Shown here piece after piece: positions 35,995 to 49,248 of a stretch of DNA of 64,000 nt (position 1 is the first letter of the stretch; every line of letters starts with the position of its first letter). The notes beneath the pieces were generated by a model. The model was not told the origin of the DNA. It made no database searches and saw only the letters and a program-made list of their open reading frames with translations. The translations under genes and the position numbers were made by a program. The stretch comes from Rhabditoides inermis (taxonomy: Eukaryota > Nematoda > Chromadorea > Rhabditida > Rhabditidae), in NCBI GenBank assembly GCA_963966185.1, contig CAWZYM010000396.1:310001-374000 (forward strand), written 5' to 3'.

Positions 35995-36152
35995 CTCCCT
36001 CTCTTCCTACCACTCTCTCCTCCTTCCCTCATCCTCCCCCTTCCTTTGTGCAGGAGTGCTGGGAGGTGGTGTGTCCCCTTCTGCCCCACGCGCACCGCCT
36101 TCTCAACGACACGGACGACGGCTCGCTCCACCAGAAACTCGCCGTCCAGTGA
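35324..36152 (+). CDS. moc-2: MogA/gephyrin G-domain molybdopterin adenylyltransferase; exon 2-3 frame break
   Basis: The G-domain enzyme of molybdenum cofactor synthesis, which adenylylates molybdopterin before metal insertion. Exons: 35324-35345, 35385-35463, 35517-35594, 35640-35695, 35735-35796, 35834-35933, 36054-36152, about 165 residues. Motifs in order: [84 protein letters not shown] and [14 protein letters not shown]. These include the STGGTG and PGSKK active-site signatures. Exon 2 ends with two spare bases, but exon 3 needs one, so the canonical junction is shifted by one base. Either there is a single-base indel in this assembly, a non-canonical splice, or a broken gene. The symbol follows the C. 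elegans G-domain gene as I recall it. Confidence 0.85.
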
Positions 36153-36323
36153 CTCTGTTCATTGATTCCTCGCCCCGATCTTCAATGCTCGTCCTATGAT
36201 TGTTGCCGTCATAAACTCTCCCCTTTTCGCGTCTTTATGCCTTCGTGGGGGTGGATTATAGTGGGAATGCGGCACTCCTTATTTAACACCTCTCGGCAAT
36301 CATTTATCCGCATTCAATCAGCG

Positions 36324-37182
36324 ATGATATACGTTGTGCTAGTGTTGTTGAGTGTGGCGGGAGCGCAGCGGCTGCCCAACTACTTTGAGAACTACCGCGC
36401 CGATCCGATTCCGAACCGCGCAGGTGGGCATTGTAGCCTGGTACAGAGTGTGAGACTCACGACCAGGCTGTCCTCCTGTCAAGTGCGGCAACTTCCTGAA
36501 TGCGACGTGGTGGCGGAAGGACGACCACTACAGAGGACTGATCTCCACTTCCGGATACAAGGTGGGTGGGCATCACAACTGACAGCACCACTGTTTCAGC
36601 CGATGCGCGGGAACACCTTCCTCAAGCAAGTGGAGAACAAGTGCGACCAGTGGACGATCGCGTGTCCCTCCACCAAAGGATTCCGATCGGTCAGTCAGTT
36701 CCTTCTCTTCCATCTTGTATATCTCCATACTCTCCAGATCGTGTGGGGAGTGCTGAAGGTGAAGCGCTTCTCGGAGCCGCACCGCCTCTACTGGAACAAG
36801 GGAGCGGTGAGTATAGCCAGCGCCAGAGCGATAGTTTTCGATCTACCTGTTTTGCAGCTCGCAATACGGTGCTCTAACCTTCTAACTCTCTTGTTTTGCG
36901 CGCTATTGCCGCGAGCTGACTCTCCGTCTTGCTCTGATCCATCTCACAGCGCGTGGCTTATTGAGAGAATAGAACTATATCTGTTCATTCTCTTGTTCTC
37001 CCTCCACTCGCTCCCCAGCCTCTCTCTTTCTCTTGCAGTGCCTCGCCATTTCCAACTATGAGACGACGACGATCAAGTGCGAGAACGTGGCGGGCTTCGG
37101 CTGGCGCTGGACAGGCCTCGACTATGCCTCGTCGGCTGCCCAGATGATGTTCCGCGCATTCGTCTGCCTCACCCCTCCTTGA
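36324..37182 (+). CDS. Secreted orphan protein, 165 residues
   Basis: Five exons (36324-36423, 36467-36561, 36600-36689, 36738-36806, 37039-37182) join in frame. A signal peptide (MIYVVLVLLSVAGA) precedes QRLPNYFENYRADP. The body contains CPPVKCGNFLN, ATWWRKDDHYRG, NKCDQWTIACP, CLAISNYETTTIKCENVAG and ends RAFVCLTPP, so eight cysteines probably form disulfides. No family is recognised; it may be nematode-specific. It starts 172 bp after the moc-2 stop and its ATG follows CATTCAATCAG by two bases, so it could be the downstream gene of an operon. AATAAA is at 37257. Confidence 0.65.
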
Positions 37183-38781
37183 ATATCATGCAACACTAAA
37201 ATGACTACGCCGCTCTCTTTGTGATAAACCACTGCGTTTCTTTTTTCCCTCTAAAAAATAAACATGTTGTACGACTTCGCTCGACCGGGCTGACTGTGTA
37301 CTACTATGTGGTGGGAGGCTTTTGTCCTGTTCTCTCCATATTCACTGCCAAATCATTTTATTCAAGCTAGTTTAATATTTTAAAAAGAGCTATAAATACT
37401 TAAAAGGCGGCTGCGTGGAACACCTGTTTCTTTTGTTTCTACTTCCAACTTCCAACCCGTTCTGTTTCTACCGGATATAGCTGGATGCACGACGGCACTT
37501 CTTTTCTTGCTTCTAGTGCCGACGCACCAGTTTGGGGGTGAACCACCTTTTTTTCTACTTGCCTTTGCCTCTTCCCTGAAAAATAACTGTAACCTCGTCA
37601 TCAACACCTTTACGTTTAATAGTATTTCAGAAGATTTTCATTCACCATCTATTAAATACGGTAGTTATCTTTATATTTTCCATCTGTCGTAGTATACAGG
37701 GATCTGGGCGGATTCTTCCTTCACCAACACATCTGTCCCGTAGTATCCCTATTCAGGCTGTCCTCTCTCAAAGACACTTCATCACGGCATATCGCATATT
37801 GCGACTTCTTCAACTCTATCTCTATATTTATCACTGTTGAGAAATAGGTAAATCTTTACCCGGTTTTCATCCCGGTAGTTGTGTTCATTACGTGGGTCCA
37901 CTGAGCGAGAGATAACTGGAATGGAACGAGAAAAGAGGAGGAAAGATGAAAGAAAGAGGATGAGAAAGTCTGCACATCAGGTTGCGTCGCAACTAACTGA
38001 ATATGGTCATTGACTTAACATTGTTCCGAGTCGAGCGTAGGGATAGCGGATACAAACAAAGTCAGTGAAAGTGGAATGTCTTAAATATGCAAATTACGAG
38101 TATACGGCGATCGCAATGCACGCACAGGTTCACTCATCGCCATTCCTATATTGTTTATTGCTTCCAGTTAAAAAAAAGAGTAGAATAATAGACATTTGGA
38201 AAGTATATGTGGATGTGGTCTCTTCTTTTTGCGTCGTTCTTCGTCGGTGAAGGAAACTCCGGTGATTCATCTCATTCACATTCCATTGAGCGAAAGAAGA
38301 GCTGTTATTGGTATGGCCAACCAATTTTAGATAAACATTAGCCTTCGAATATCTGATGTGTGATTTCTTCTCGAATAATCGGCTCCCGATCGGCCGCTTT
38401 TCAACGAATTGACGTCAATATTTTCAACAGGATATCCCGTGTAGTGATCATTTTTACCCGATTTCTATGATAATAGTCAATGATATCTGGGCGAGTCTGC
38501 CACCTCCTCGCCGCACGCACTGTCTCGCCGGCTTGCTGTGTCTGCGCATCCTCTGTGACGCGCTCTTTCGTGCGTCGTCTGACCCCATTTCGGGCGTGGA
38601 TCCGCCTCCATGGGGGTGATAGTGAAATCGAGTGATCCGGTCACAATGCGAAAGTGACCATGAAAGCATCAAAGCAGCTGCAAGTTTTTCGCCGCGCGCC
38701 GCCTTCCCTTTCCACACACACTCACCCGCGCACGCATTGTTTCGTGTTTCACACCCTTGTTCCACTCTATCCCATTCCAGA
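37183..38781. other. Intergenic region, no gene seen
   Basis: 1.6 kb of AT-rich sequence upstream of the lipase gene. No frame with coding character and no RNA gene is recognised. It presumably contains the 3' UTR of the upstream gene and the lipase promoter. Confidence 0.5.
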
Positions 38782-41315
38782 ATGCGCATAGTATTGCTAT
38801 GCTATGTAGCCGTCACTGCCGGACTGACAAAAGACGACGATGACAAAGGTGAGATATATAGGCAACTCGCGAAAACGTTGTGCACAGGCAGCATGGAAAT
38901 CGGGGATCTGGGAGGGAGGAGTCAGCTGGTGCGGAGACGACTGATGGAGGATACAGTGGCAGATGCTCTGCCATCTCGACCACCCGCCCTCCCGCCCTGG
39001 CAGTACCCAGCAGATCAGGTAGCGAACGTGACACTTCTCTTTTTTATCACTCTATACAGTTTGCGTCTCTGCCCACTGTCACTCCTTTCCCTCCATTCCC
39101 CTTCCAGACACTACCAACACCCACGCCATTCAGTGAGTTATCTGAGTTTTAATTTGTAAAATAATTATATGTGCAGCTATGCCACCACTGTTGTTCGTGC
39201 CTCCTCCGCCGAAACCGCTCACTCCGGCAAATCAATTCAATCAGTTCAACCAGTTGCCACTTCCACAGCAGGTATATTTTTCATATATAATATATCATGA
39301 TTTATGAATCAAGTTGTCTTGCAGAATGCGTTTTTGCCGAGTGACGACGGCAACTCCACCATCCCTCCCGCAAAGATATCCCCAGAGGCCCTTATGACTG
39401 TTGTGAGAAACATAAATTGTTTCAACTCTCGTTCATCTATTCAAGAAAAGGGGAAAAACTGAGTTGTAGTGAGGCTGTGAGGAAGTTCACACAATGACTT
39501 TATGACTAATCAAATTAATTTCAGCCGGAGCTGATCGAATACTGGGGCTATCCAGTGGAGGTGCATCAAGTGGTCACCAAGGACGGCTACATACTCACTC
39601 TCCACAGAATCCCGCATGGCAGAAACGGTACGCCGTCTTCGTTTTCCGAGTTGTAACCTTCTCTTTTGAGACACGTCGAAAGCGGGCCGTCCGGTGGTGT
39701 TCCTCCAGCACGGTCTTCTATGCACATCTTCCATCTGGCTGCTCAACCTGCCCAGCCAGAGCGCCGGTGAGTGGGAATATAAAAACAAATATGAATAAAA
39801 TATGCAAAAGGAATATAAATATTTAAAAAAAAAGTTAGTTTTTTTAAGTGTGAAGACAAATTGTTCATTGCAGGCTTTGTATTCGCCGACGCTGGCTTCG
39901 ACGTGTGGCTGGGAAACGTTCGCGGCAACTCGTACTCCAAGGAGCACTCCGTACTCTCCAACAACAGCCCCGAATACTGGCACTTCAGGTGTGCTTGTTG
40001 TGCTATCCCTTTTCAACATGTGTTACTGTTAGTTGGGAGGAGATGGCGCGGTATGACATCCCAGCGATGGTCGACAAGGCACTGCAAGTATCCGGACAGC
40101 CCAATCTCTACTACGTCGGACACTCACAGGTGGGAGCAAAAACGTATCTTTACGTATTTATCAATGACGCTCTGATTACTGAAATTTGAACTTTCCACTT
40201 ACATATGCGGTACTATGAATCTAGATTCTAGTTACGAGTTACGTTTCAGGGCACTCTTACCATGTTCGCCAAGCAGGCAGAGGACCCAGAGTTCCACAAG
40301 AAGATCCGCAAGTTCTTCGCCCTCGCCCCAGTGGGCAGACTCGCTCATGTCAAGGGGCTATTCTACTATCTCGGCAAGATGTACAACCAGATGAAGGTGG
40401 TCCTCTTTCATTCAACCTGCTCCTTACACCTGCATTTAGCTCTTCTACGGTATCTTCGGCGACAACGAGTTTCTCGCATCGAATATCTTCACGCAGATTC
40501 TCACTGAGATGATCTGTGAGGCCGACAAGGTGAGCGTTGCCAGAAAAGGTCATCTATGTTATGTGTCTAGGGAAACCCGCTGTGTTCCAACTTCATCTTC
40601 TCAGTGTCCGGTCCCGACAGTCAACAGTTCAACACGGTAACGTGTAGTCGCAGTGCTAGTAATTGTGTGTGGTTGAGTCTCGCATCGGCATCTACCTGGC
40701 TCACAATCCGGCCGGCACGTCTGGACGCAACATGCTGCACTACGCACAGATGGCACACGAGGGGAAGATGAACATGTTCGACAACGGGGTGGAGGACAGC
40801 CAGCGGAGATGGGGCAAGGTGGGGGTGGGAGGGGAGGGCGGGTGTGACTCTCGCTTGCAGCCCTCGCCTCCGGAGTTGTCGCTCGCGACGGTGAAATCGC
40901 CGGTGTACCTCTTCTACTCGGACTCCGACTGGCTGGCGAATGACGTGGACGTGGAAGGGTTCCTCATCCCTTCACTGCCTCCCGGCAGTCTCAAGATGAG
41001 CAAGTGAGTGAAGGTGGGGAGGAAGATAACACGAAGCGTCAGGCGCCTGCGCGACTTCAACCACAACGACTTCCTGTGGGGTCTGCGGGCGACAAAAGAG
41101 ATCTACGAGCCGATCGCCTCCATGATCAAGCTCGACCGACGGCGCCTCGCCATTCAGATCGGCATGCGAAAATACTTCGAGGGTGCGTTCTTGCTACTAT
41201 TCTTTCCTACTTTATCCTTTATCACCTCACCTTTTTAGGTCGCCCTGCGAATATCTCAGATGACATTCGTCAGCAATTCCTTTCTACTCTCAACACAACC
41301 CTAGACTTTGACTAA
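38782..41315 (+). CDS. Lysosomal acid lipase-family (lipl-type) lipase
   Basis: Sixteen exons (38782-38848, 38888-39018, 39108-39132, 39177-39271, 39325-39402, 39525-39627, 39683-39766, 39874-39988, 40033-40129, 40250-40396, 40440-40529, 40571-40636, 40678-40818, 40861-41003, 41043-41182, 41239-41315) give 532 residues, longer than the usual ~400. The extra 110 N-terminal residues, after a signal peptide ([14 protein letters not shown]), include LTKDDDDKG and a Pro/Gln/Asn-rich linker. The AB-hydrolase core follows: [31 protein letters not shown] (oxyanion hole), GHSQG with the catalytic Ser split across an intron, [11 protein letters not shown] (Asp) and FNHNDFLWG (His). It hydrolyses neutral lipids in lysosomes or outside the cell. 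The ATG follows CCATTCCAG by one base (trans-splice site). Confidence 0.92.
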
Positions 41316-41474
41316 TTCACCACACATATACCACTTCCTTGTACATGTATGTCCGGATCTCAACGTATATATGTATAAATTGTAAAAACACATATAGCAT
41401 ATAGGTCCACGTCGGCCAGTCCGCGGATATTGTTGTTTTCTTGTTGAGCTGTTTGCATGTGGGAATTTATTGTT

Positions 41475-41514
<40 letters not shown>

Positions 41515-43539
41515 GGTAGAGAGGAAAGACAAAGAGATGAAGGCAAGTTGTCTCCGTCGGCGAGCCTTGTATGACTCGAGATAATTAGAAGCGGCACTGG
41601 TCACTCGCCTGCGCTGCGTGTCTGCCCCTCTCGGCTGTGTCTGTGTGCCTGGCTCTCGCCTCGAGAGTCTCACTCCACATCCGATAATCCAACGCTCTCT
41701 CCCATCATCTTACAACACACGTGCGTGCTGCGCTCACCTGTACGAGTTGTGAAGCACCGTCCCGTTGCCCCGCACTTTGCATATTCTCGTGTTTGTGTCC
41801 GAGTGTCCACTCTGCTGGCTCGCTTAGTCGGCCGCCCGCCGCCCGCACTCTCTCGTCTCTAATTGAACAGAAAATCCGGGCGGCGAATCCCCTCTCTTCC
41901 TTTTTCCTCTTTCTTTGTATTTGTAGTCTCGATACTTGTGATGCGGCGTTTCTGTTTCGCCATAGTTGGCGTAACGTGGCTTCTTCCGACAACAATGGGC
42001 ACTCGAGTGCAGGCGCGCGCTCGTTGGTTTCAGTGGTAATATGAAAGCGAGGGGTAATGCATAGCAAAACAGCCTTAGCCGGGGCAATACTCTGCGTGTG
42101 TGTGGGACGGGGAGCGCTGCAACCTCCGCCTCCCTCCGTTCCCCTCAAACACTTCGGCTCGCATTTCACCCTCACCTCACCTCCCTCATTGTGCCACGTA
42201 ATGAATCGCGTCGCTGTGTCGCCTTTCCCTATGCCCTTCTCCGATTCGAATGAGTTTTCTCTCTTTCTCTCCCCCCTCTTCCTTGCAACTTGCAAGAGCC
42301 CTCTCTGTCTCCGCACGTTTTTCGATGATTGAAAGTGTGGATCGGCTCGCAAATAGTGGTGTCACCGAAGTGCGCCGATCGGAGCTGTCATATCCTGAGC
42401 CACGCCGTCTCTCTCTCTCTCTATCTCTCTCACTCACTGCGCCCCATCGCCATGTAAACAGCTGTGATGTGTTCGTCTCCTAGAGAGCGAGTGTCCGCGC
42501 AACACGTTGTGAGTGAGTGCGTGCGTGCATCTAGTTGCAACATGCGCGTTTACACTGGCAGCGGCGAGTGTGCTGCTCAAGAAAACAAACCAAGTAGCTG
42601 GCCCTCTCTTGATTTGTTTCGCGCGTCTCAAGTACACACACACTATAAATCTCGCCATCTGTATTTATTGATTGCACTGTCTGTGTGCCGGTCGTGTGAG
42701 GTCCTTGGCAGGTCCTGTGAACTCTCACCTCTTTTTTCACTGCCGCCGAGTGCGTACAGTGAACTCTTGTTGTTGCGTATAAATCAGATGTGATTGGCGT
42801 TGTGTTGTGTAGGTATTGATGGTGTGCTTGGAGGAGTGGGTGCAGTAGCAGGTCTGAGTCGGAGACAGCTGTACGGAGTGAGTGAGAGAGGGTAGAGGAG
42901 GGGAGAGTGTAATGTGGCCGGCGGGCATCCCTGCTCTCCTGCCAGGTCACCTCACTCTCTCCGACCTACACACACTCATACATACTCCATCATCACTCAC
43001 TACTACTCGCGCGTGCGTGTCGAAATTGTTACCTGCTCGTGTTTTCGCCTTTTTGCCATGCATTTGTTGTGTTTCATGCTGGAATCATCTCGGCTTTGGT
43101 TGAAAATCGCGTTTTAGCGTGTTTTATAAAAGCCGTAAGCTGATTTGAATGTTCACTCATCGCTGCGATAATTTACTACGTTTAATTTTTGCAGAACGAT
43201 CCCGTGCCTTGGCGTACGGGTGCGAGTGGAACGAGCAGACAAGGAGGTGGGTGCCCTCTCTCCCTCGCCTCTCACCCTATCCCGCACTCTCTCGCCCCTC
43301 TCACCCCGGCTGCGCCCTCCTTCCAGATCACTCTCTCCCCATACACTTCATCTCAAAGCTGCGAGCCCCCTCCGGCGATATTCTTTGCTTATTGATTCCA
43401 GAACTCTCCGTTCCACCCAGTTTAGCTAGGAAATGAGAGAGGAAATGCATAATAGAACACTCTCTCGATTACTTTTGTTTGCGTCATTGCTTACCGATTA
43501 CCTCGTCATCATTTCCGTATTTGCAGATGAACTAGTGCG
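41316..43539. promoter_or_regulatory. Region upstream of the ryanodine receptor start
   Basis: About 2.2 kb holding the lipase 3' UTR and presumably the main promoter and 5' UTR exons of the receptor gene. A GA tract lies at about 41477-41512. Acceptor-like TTTTTGCAG near 43194 and TATTTGCAG ending 43526 suggest 5' UTR introns or a trans-splice site just before ATG 43540. A frame around 43195-43245 could be a non-coding 5' exon. Confidence 0.4.
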
Positions 43540-44105
43540 ATGGCGGACAGTAAAGAAGACACCGAGGCCGGAGCGCAAGATGACGTCTCCTTCCTCAGAA
43601 CGGTGAGCGCTTCACCACTCAGCCCCGTGCACTGTTTGTTTGTTATGTGATATCTGTGGATCGACAGTGCTCTTATCTGCGTGTCTGTCGTTACCTGTGT
43701 CACTCGCGCTCTCACTCTCGACTCGAGCTTGTGGCAATTGTGTTAGAATGGGCGGAGAACTCGTCACCAAATGCGATTTGCACGCGGAATTCGCACTCAA
43801 ACGTTTTCACTCTCTGCCCTGCCGCATCTCGACATATTCCCGAATCGTTTGCATGCGTGTTGTTGTTGTTTGCATGTTGTCCGTCCCCAGTCGCCTCTCA
43901 ATCTCCTCCTCTCTCCCCCTCTCCCTCCTCTCTCTCACCGCGCGTTCCCATCGCCGCATACTATTCCAGCGTGCACTACTCGCTTGATGTATGTCTGCAG
44001 TATGCGCACACACGTGTGTGAGTGTTCGTTCCTCTTTCTCCAGTCTCACTCTCGGCAGACTGCTTTTTCCACTTTCCTCTCCTTTCCCCTCTGGCGGCTC
44101 TATAT

Positions 44106-44155
<50 letters not shown>

Positions 44156-44431
44156 CTCTCTTGCTCTCTGCGTCGTGTGTGGTCTCTACTCGTTCATTCA
44201 TATAGGCTGCTCGTCTGCGCGTTTCATTCTCTCCCGCTGCCCTCTCTCTTTTCGGGATGAAGTTGGGTGATGGGCGTGCGCGGAGATTCCCTCAATTAGC
44301 CCGCATTCTCCTTCTATCGCCCGTCCTATCCTCCTATCCACATCGTCCCACTATCACTCCTTTACTCAACTCACACTTCCTTCCACACATGCGTTTGTGA
44401 AATGGGGTTGATTCACGGATTACTCAATCCG

Positions 44432-44469
<38 letters not shown>

Positions 44470-45105
44470 CCATCCTCCTTCCCTCCCTCATTCCCTCTTC
44501 TCCTCTTTCCGTCAGTGGAGCGGCGGGGCGGCGGTGGGAGAGTTTCAATCTGTTTGTCTCGGATGTGTGACAGCCGAGAGCGGCGAGCTTATTCAAATAG
44601 TGCGGGCTGAGAGGGGGACAAGACAACTGATAGTCGCATCCGCCCTCTGCCACTCCTTCTCCCTTTCCACACTCGCCTCTCATACGCTGATTGTTTCCCT
44701 CTCTTTCGCCAATCGCCCATATCCATATACACTTGTCTTGTTTGTGACTCGACTTAGGCACACTCGCCAAATTATCGTGTTATCATGTCGATGTGGAATT
44801 ACATAAATACCTCGCCGCGCTCTCTCACTCAAAACACCCGAGCGTGTAGATATTACTCTTTCACTCCCTCCCTCTCCCCCAACTCTCCCAGTCTAGCTGC
44901 GAAATAGTAGCTAATGTCTGAAATGGGATGCCTTGCCGCACCTGACGGCTGTGCTTCTGTTTGCATTGCAGCGTCGGCGTCCCGTGGGAGCCGGCATATC
45001 CCGCATAAGCCGCCATCACTCTCATCCACCCCCAACCCCCCTCTCTCCATCTCTCTCTTTCTTTCTCTCCCTTTCTCTCTTCCCCTCTCTCCCTCTCTCT
45101 CTCTA

Positions 45106-45169
<64 letters not shown>

Positions 45170-45957
45170 CCATCTCAATATCCACTAAATGTGCTTCGCC
45201 CAGTTTATATACCGTGTGTTTTCGAGCAGTGAGTGTGTTGATGAGCAGTGAGTGGCTGTTGTAGTGAGTAAGTCCAATGATTCTCGCGGATCGCCGAGAA
45301 TAGCCCGGATTCTCCCACGATGGAATACGACGAATTGGAGTTTTCCGACGTCAACGAACAGAGCAAATATGTTGTCAAGGTTTGCACTAACAGTAGTCTT
45401 ATCACTTATCAAAATGCACTATGCCACTACCGACGAGGTAAAGATAATTTGCTCAACTCCTTTGTTTCGCGATTGATTGATATTGATTGATGCATTGCTG
45501 ATTTCAGGGCGACATCGTTGCCCTGTCGTGTGTGGCGGCACACAACAGGGACGGTGTGCTCGGATCCGAACGGTGAGTCACTTCCACTGCTGCATTCTTC
45601 TCCTCCTCCTCCTCCTCCTCCTCCTCCTCCTCCTCCTCCCCCTCCTCCTCCTCCTCCTCCTCCTCCTCCTCCTCCTCCTCCTCCTCCTCCTCCTCCTCCT
45701 CCTCTTCCTCCTACACATCTATTCCTGCCTCATTGCGTTCCTCCTTGCAGAGTCTGTCTCTGCACCGAAGGATTCGGAAATCGAATGTGCACACTGGAGA
45801 ATGTGTCCGACAAGGTGGGTGGGAGGAGAGTGGAATGGATGATGAGAGGACGTTGCAGGACATCCCACCCGACATCGCCATGTGCATGCTGTACATCGAC
45901 AACGCCCTCTCGATGCGCGCCCTGCAGGAGATGATGAGCGCCGACAGTGAACACGTT

Positions 45958-46016
<59 letters not shown>

Positions 46017-47224
46017 TGGTCCGTTTCCAGACGCAGACGTCGGCGGGCGCGGGCGGTCACAAGACGCTGCTGTACGGCCACGCTGTGCAGTTGAAACACG
46101 TGCAGAGCGAGATGGTGCGTTATGAAGTTTTAGATTATTCACGTGTATTGATTGATTTGTAGTATTTGGCGTGTCTTTCGTCGTGCTCGTCCAACGACAA
46201 GCTCGCCTTCGACGTGGGAGTGCAGGAGACGAACGAAGGTACGTACCCCTCTTTTTTTCCTATCATGCCATGTGCTGCATTGAGTAGTCATCATTTTGTC
46301 ACCAATCTCTCGTGATTCGTAAAGCTTCCACTGATTATGTCCCCTCTCAGGCGAGGCGTGCTGGTGGACCATCCATCCGGCGTCCAAGCAGCGCAGCGAG
46401 GGAGAGAAGGTGCGCGTCGGCGACGACGTCATCCTCGTCTCCGTCGCCACCGAGAGATACCTGGTGAGTCGCGTTGATACCGTTTCATTCACACACTGAG
46501 TAGAAGCTCGTTGAATCTCGGGAGAGTAGTGCATGCGTCGTGTCTCTTGCAGCACATGGCCTACTCGAAGGGCTACATGGTGATCGCCTCGTTCCACCAG
46601 ACACTATGGAACATCGCGTCTGTCAGCAGCGGATCGATTCGCACCCGCAACATGGGTGAGTTGTTTGTTTGTTTGTTGTTTGCTGTTTGTTTGTTCGTTG
46701 TGAGTTGTTTGTTTGTTTGTTTGTTGTATCACGTCACGACTTCAGGACATCTGTTCGGTAACGACGTGGTGCGCTTCTTCCACGGCAACGACGAGTGTCT
46801 GACGATTCCCGAGAACTGGAGCGAGCATCCGCAGCACAAGTGAGTCGTTTCCTATTGTGTGTTGCTGACTGACCTGTTCACCTCGTCACACTCTTTCCAC
46901 CCTCCCTCAATCCCTTGCAGCATGGAATGGTATGCGAGTGTGAGACGCTAACGGTTGATCATTAGCTGCGCGACATCTCATTACGCTATTATGATTTTAG
47001 CGGAACTTTTTTTGTTTCAAAATCATCACTCGACTTTTTTCAGCATGGTGATCTACGAGGGTGGCGCGGCCGTGACACAGGCGCGCTCGCTGTGGCGGAT
47101 CGAACTGGTAAGCCACGCCTACTCAAACCACGCCCTCATGTTTGATTGTAGGTTCGAATGAAGTGGCACGGAGCGATGGTGGGCTGGGAGCAAGTGTTCC
47201 GCGTGAAGCACATCACGAGTGGAC

Positions 47225-47305
<81 letters not shown>

Positions 47306-47616
47306 AAGAGAGGGGGGGAGAGAGAAAGAAAGAAAGATAGAGAGAGAGAGAGACTCCCTCTACAGGTACCTGGGAGTGCTGGAGAACAGCGTGCAGCTGT
47401 ACCACAAGGAGAAGGCGGACTTTGATCTGACGGCGTTTGTGATGTGCCAGAACAAGGACCCGAAGAAGCAGATGCTGGACGAGAAGGAGGAGGAGGGCAT
47501 GGGAACGCCGTGCATCGTGTACGGAGAGACCAACGTGTTCATTCAACACGTCAAGACGCAGCTCTGGCTCTCCTACCAGACCAGCGAGGTCACCAAGAAG
47601 GGACTCGGAAAGGTGC

Positions 47617-47661
<45 letters not shown>

Positions 47662-48651
47662 CCCTCTTCTCTTGTAGGTGGAGGAGAAGAAGGCGGTGGC
47701 GCTCAAGGACGGCCACATGGACGACTGCTACACCTTCTTCATGGCCCTCGAGGAGGAGAGCAAATCCGCGCGCGTCATCCGAAAGTGCTCGTCCGTGCTC
47801 AACCGATTCCTCAAGTACGTGTTTTTTCTCTCACTTATATTGATGTTTTCTAATAAAAAACAAAAACAAAAAAACAGGAACAGTTGCAGTGATGTCATCA
47901 TTCTATTGCAGGGAAAATTAGATTTGTTTGTTCGTCATAATCAAAACTGGTAATGATCTCATCACCGTTATTGTGTATTGCAGGGGTATCGAGGCGCTGC
48001 AGACACTCGGCAACCAGTCTGCCGACTGGGCTCGAGTCGATCTCACCGAGGTGCTCAAGCTAATGGAAGACCTCATCGAGTACTTCGCGCAGCCCGGAGA
48101 TGACCAGGGTGAGTCCCCACGCACGCCCCGCCCACTCTCACCCCGCCCCTTTGCAGAGTTCGAGGAGAAGCAGAATCGCTTCCGCGCTTTGCGCTCGCGA
48201 CAAGATCTGTTCCAGGAGGAGGGTGAGTAGATTTCAAATATTATCGTTATAGTTTTAAACCACAGTAGCCTTTGTTCAGGTGTTTTGAACATGATTCTGG
48301 ATACGATCGACAAGTTCTCGCAGATGGAGGCTCTTCCGGACTTTGCCGGGCTCATTGGAGAAGACACACATGTGGGTTCGGAGATGATGAGAAAAAGCAT
48401 TCTCTCTTTCAAACACTTATAGGAGAACATATGTATGCTTGTTTCAGATGATGTGGGAGGAGATTGCGACGTACCTCTATTTGCTCGTCGCTGCTATGAT
48501 CAAGGTAAGAGAGATACGAGGTAGAGAGATGACATCACATCCTTTCAGGGCAACCACTACAACTGCGCCCAATTCGCAGCAGCCATGCGTCTTGACTGGC
48601 TCTTCGGACGTCTCAGCAACCCCCAGTCTGCCGAGGGTGCGTTTCTCTCTC

Positions 48652-48700
<49 letters not shown>

Positions 48701-49201
48701 TCTCACATCCTTCTTTCAGGTATCCTGGACGTGTTGTACTGTGTGCTGACCGAGTCCCCGGAGGCTCTCAACATGATCAATGAGGGTCACATCCGCTCCG
48801 TCATCTCCCTTCTCGAGAAGGTCGGCAGAGATCCCAAGGTATGTTTCTGTCTTATTATTATTGTATATCATTATAGTAATTATCGAAAAAAATACATACG
48901 TGTACATACGTGTTACATACGTGTTGGTAGGTGCTGGACGTGTTGTCTTCGCTGTGCGAGGGAAACGGGATGGCGGTGCGCTCGTCGCAAAACCTCATCA
49001 CCCAGTACCTCCTGCCCGGAAAGGACCTCCTCCTGCAGACCGCCATGCGCGATCACGTCAGCAGGTAAGTGACACTCTACTGTTTCCTGTTTACCTGTGT
49101 GTTTAGTATGATGCCGAATCTGCTGGTGGGAGTGGTGGAGGGATCGGCGCTGTTCCGACGGTGGTACTTTGAGTGCGAGGTGGGTGGAGAGGAGATGAGA
49201 G

Positions 49202-49248
<47 letters not shown>

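Noticed and set aside
43188..43436. Coding exon near 43.2 kb upstream of the receptor ATG
   Set aside because: It has an acceptor and a possible donor but no ATG or family similarity; at most it is a 5' UTR exon.
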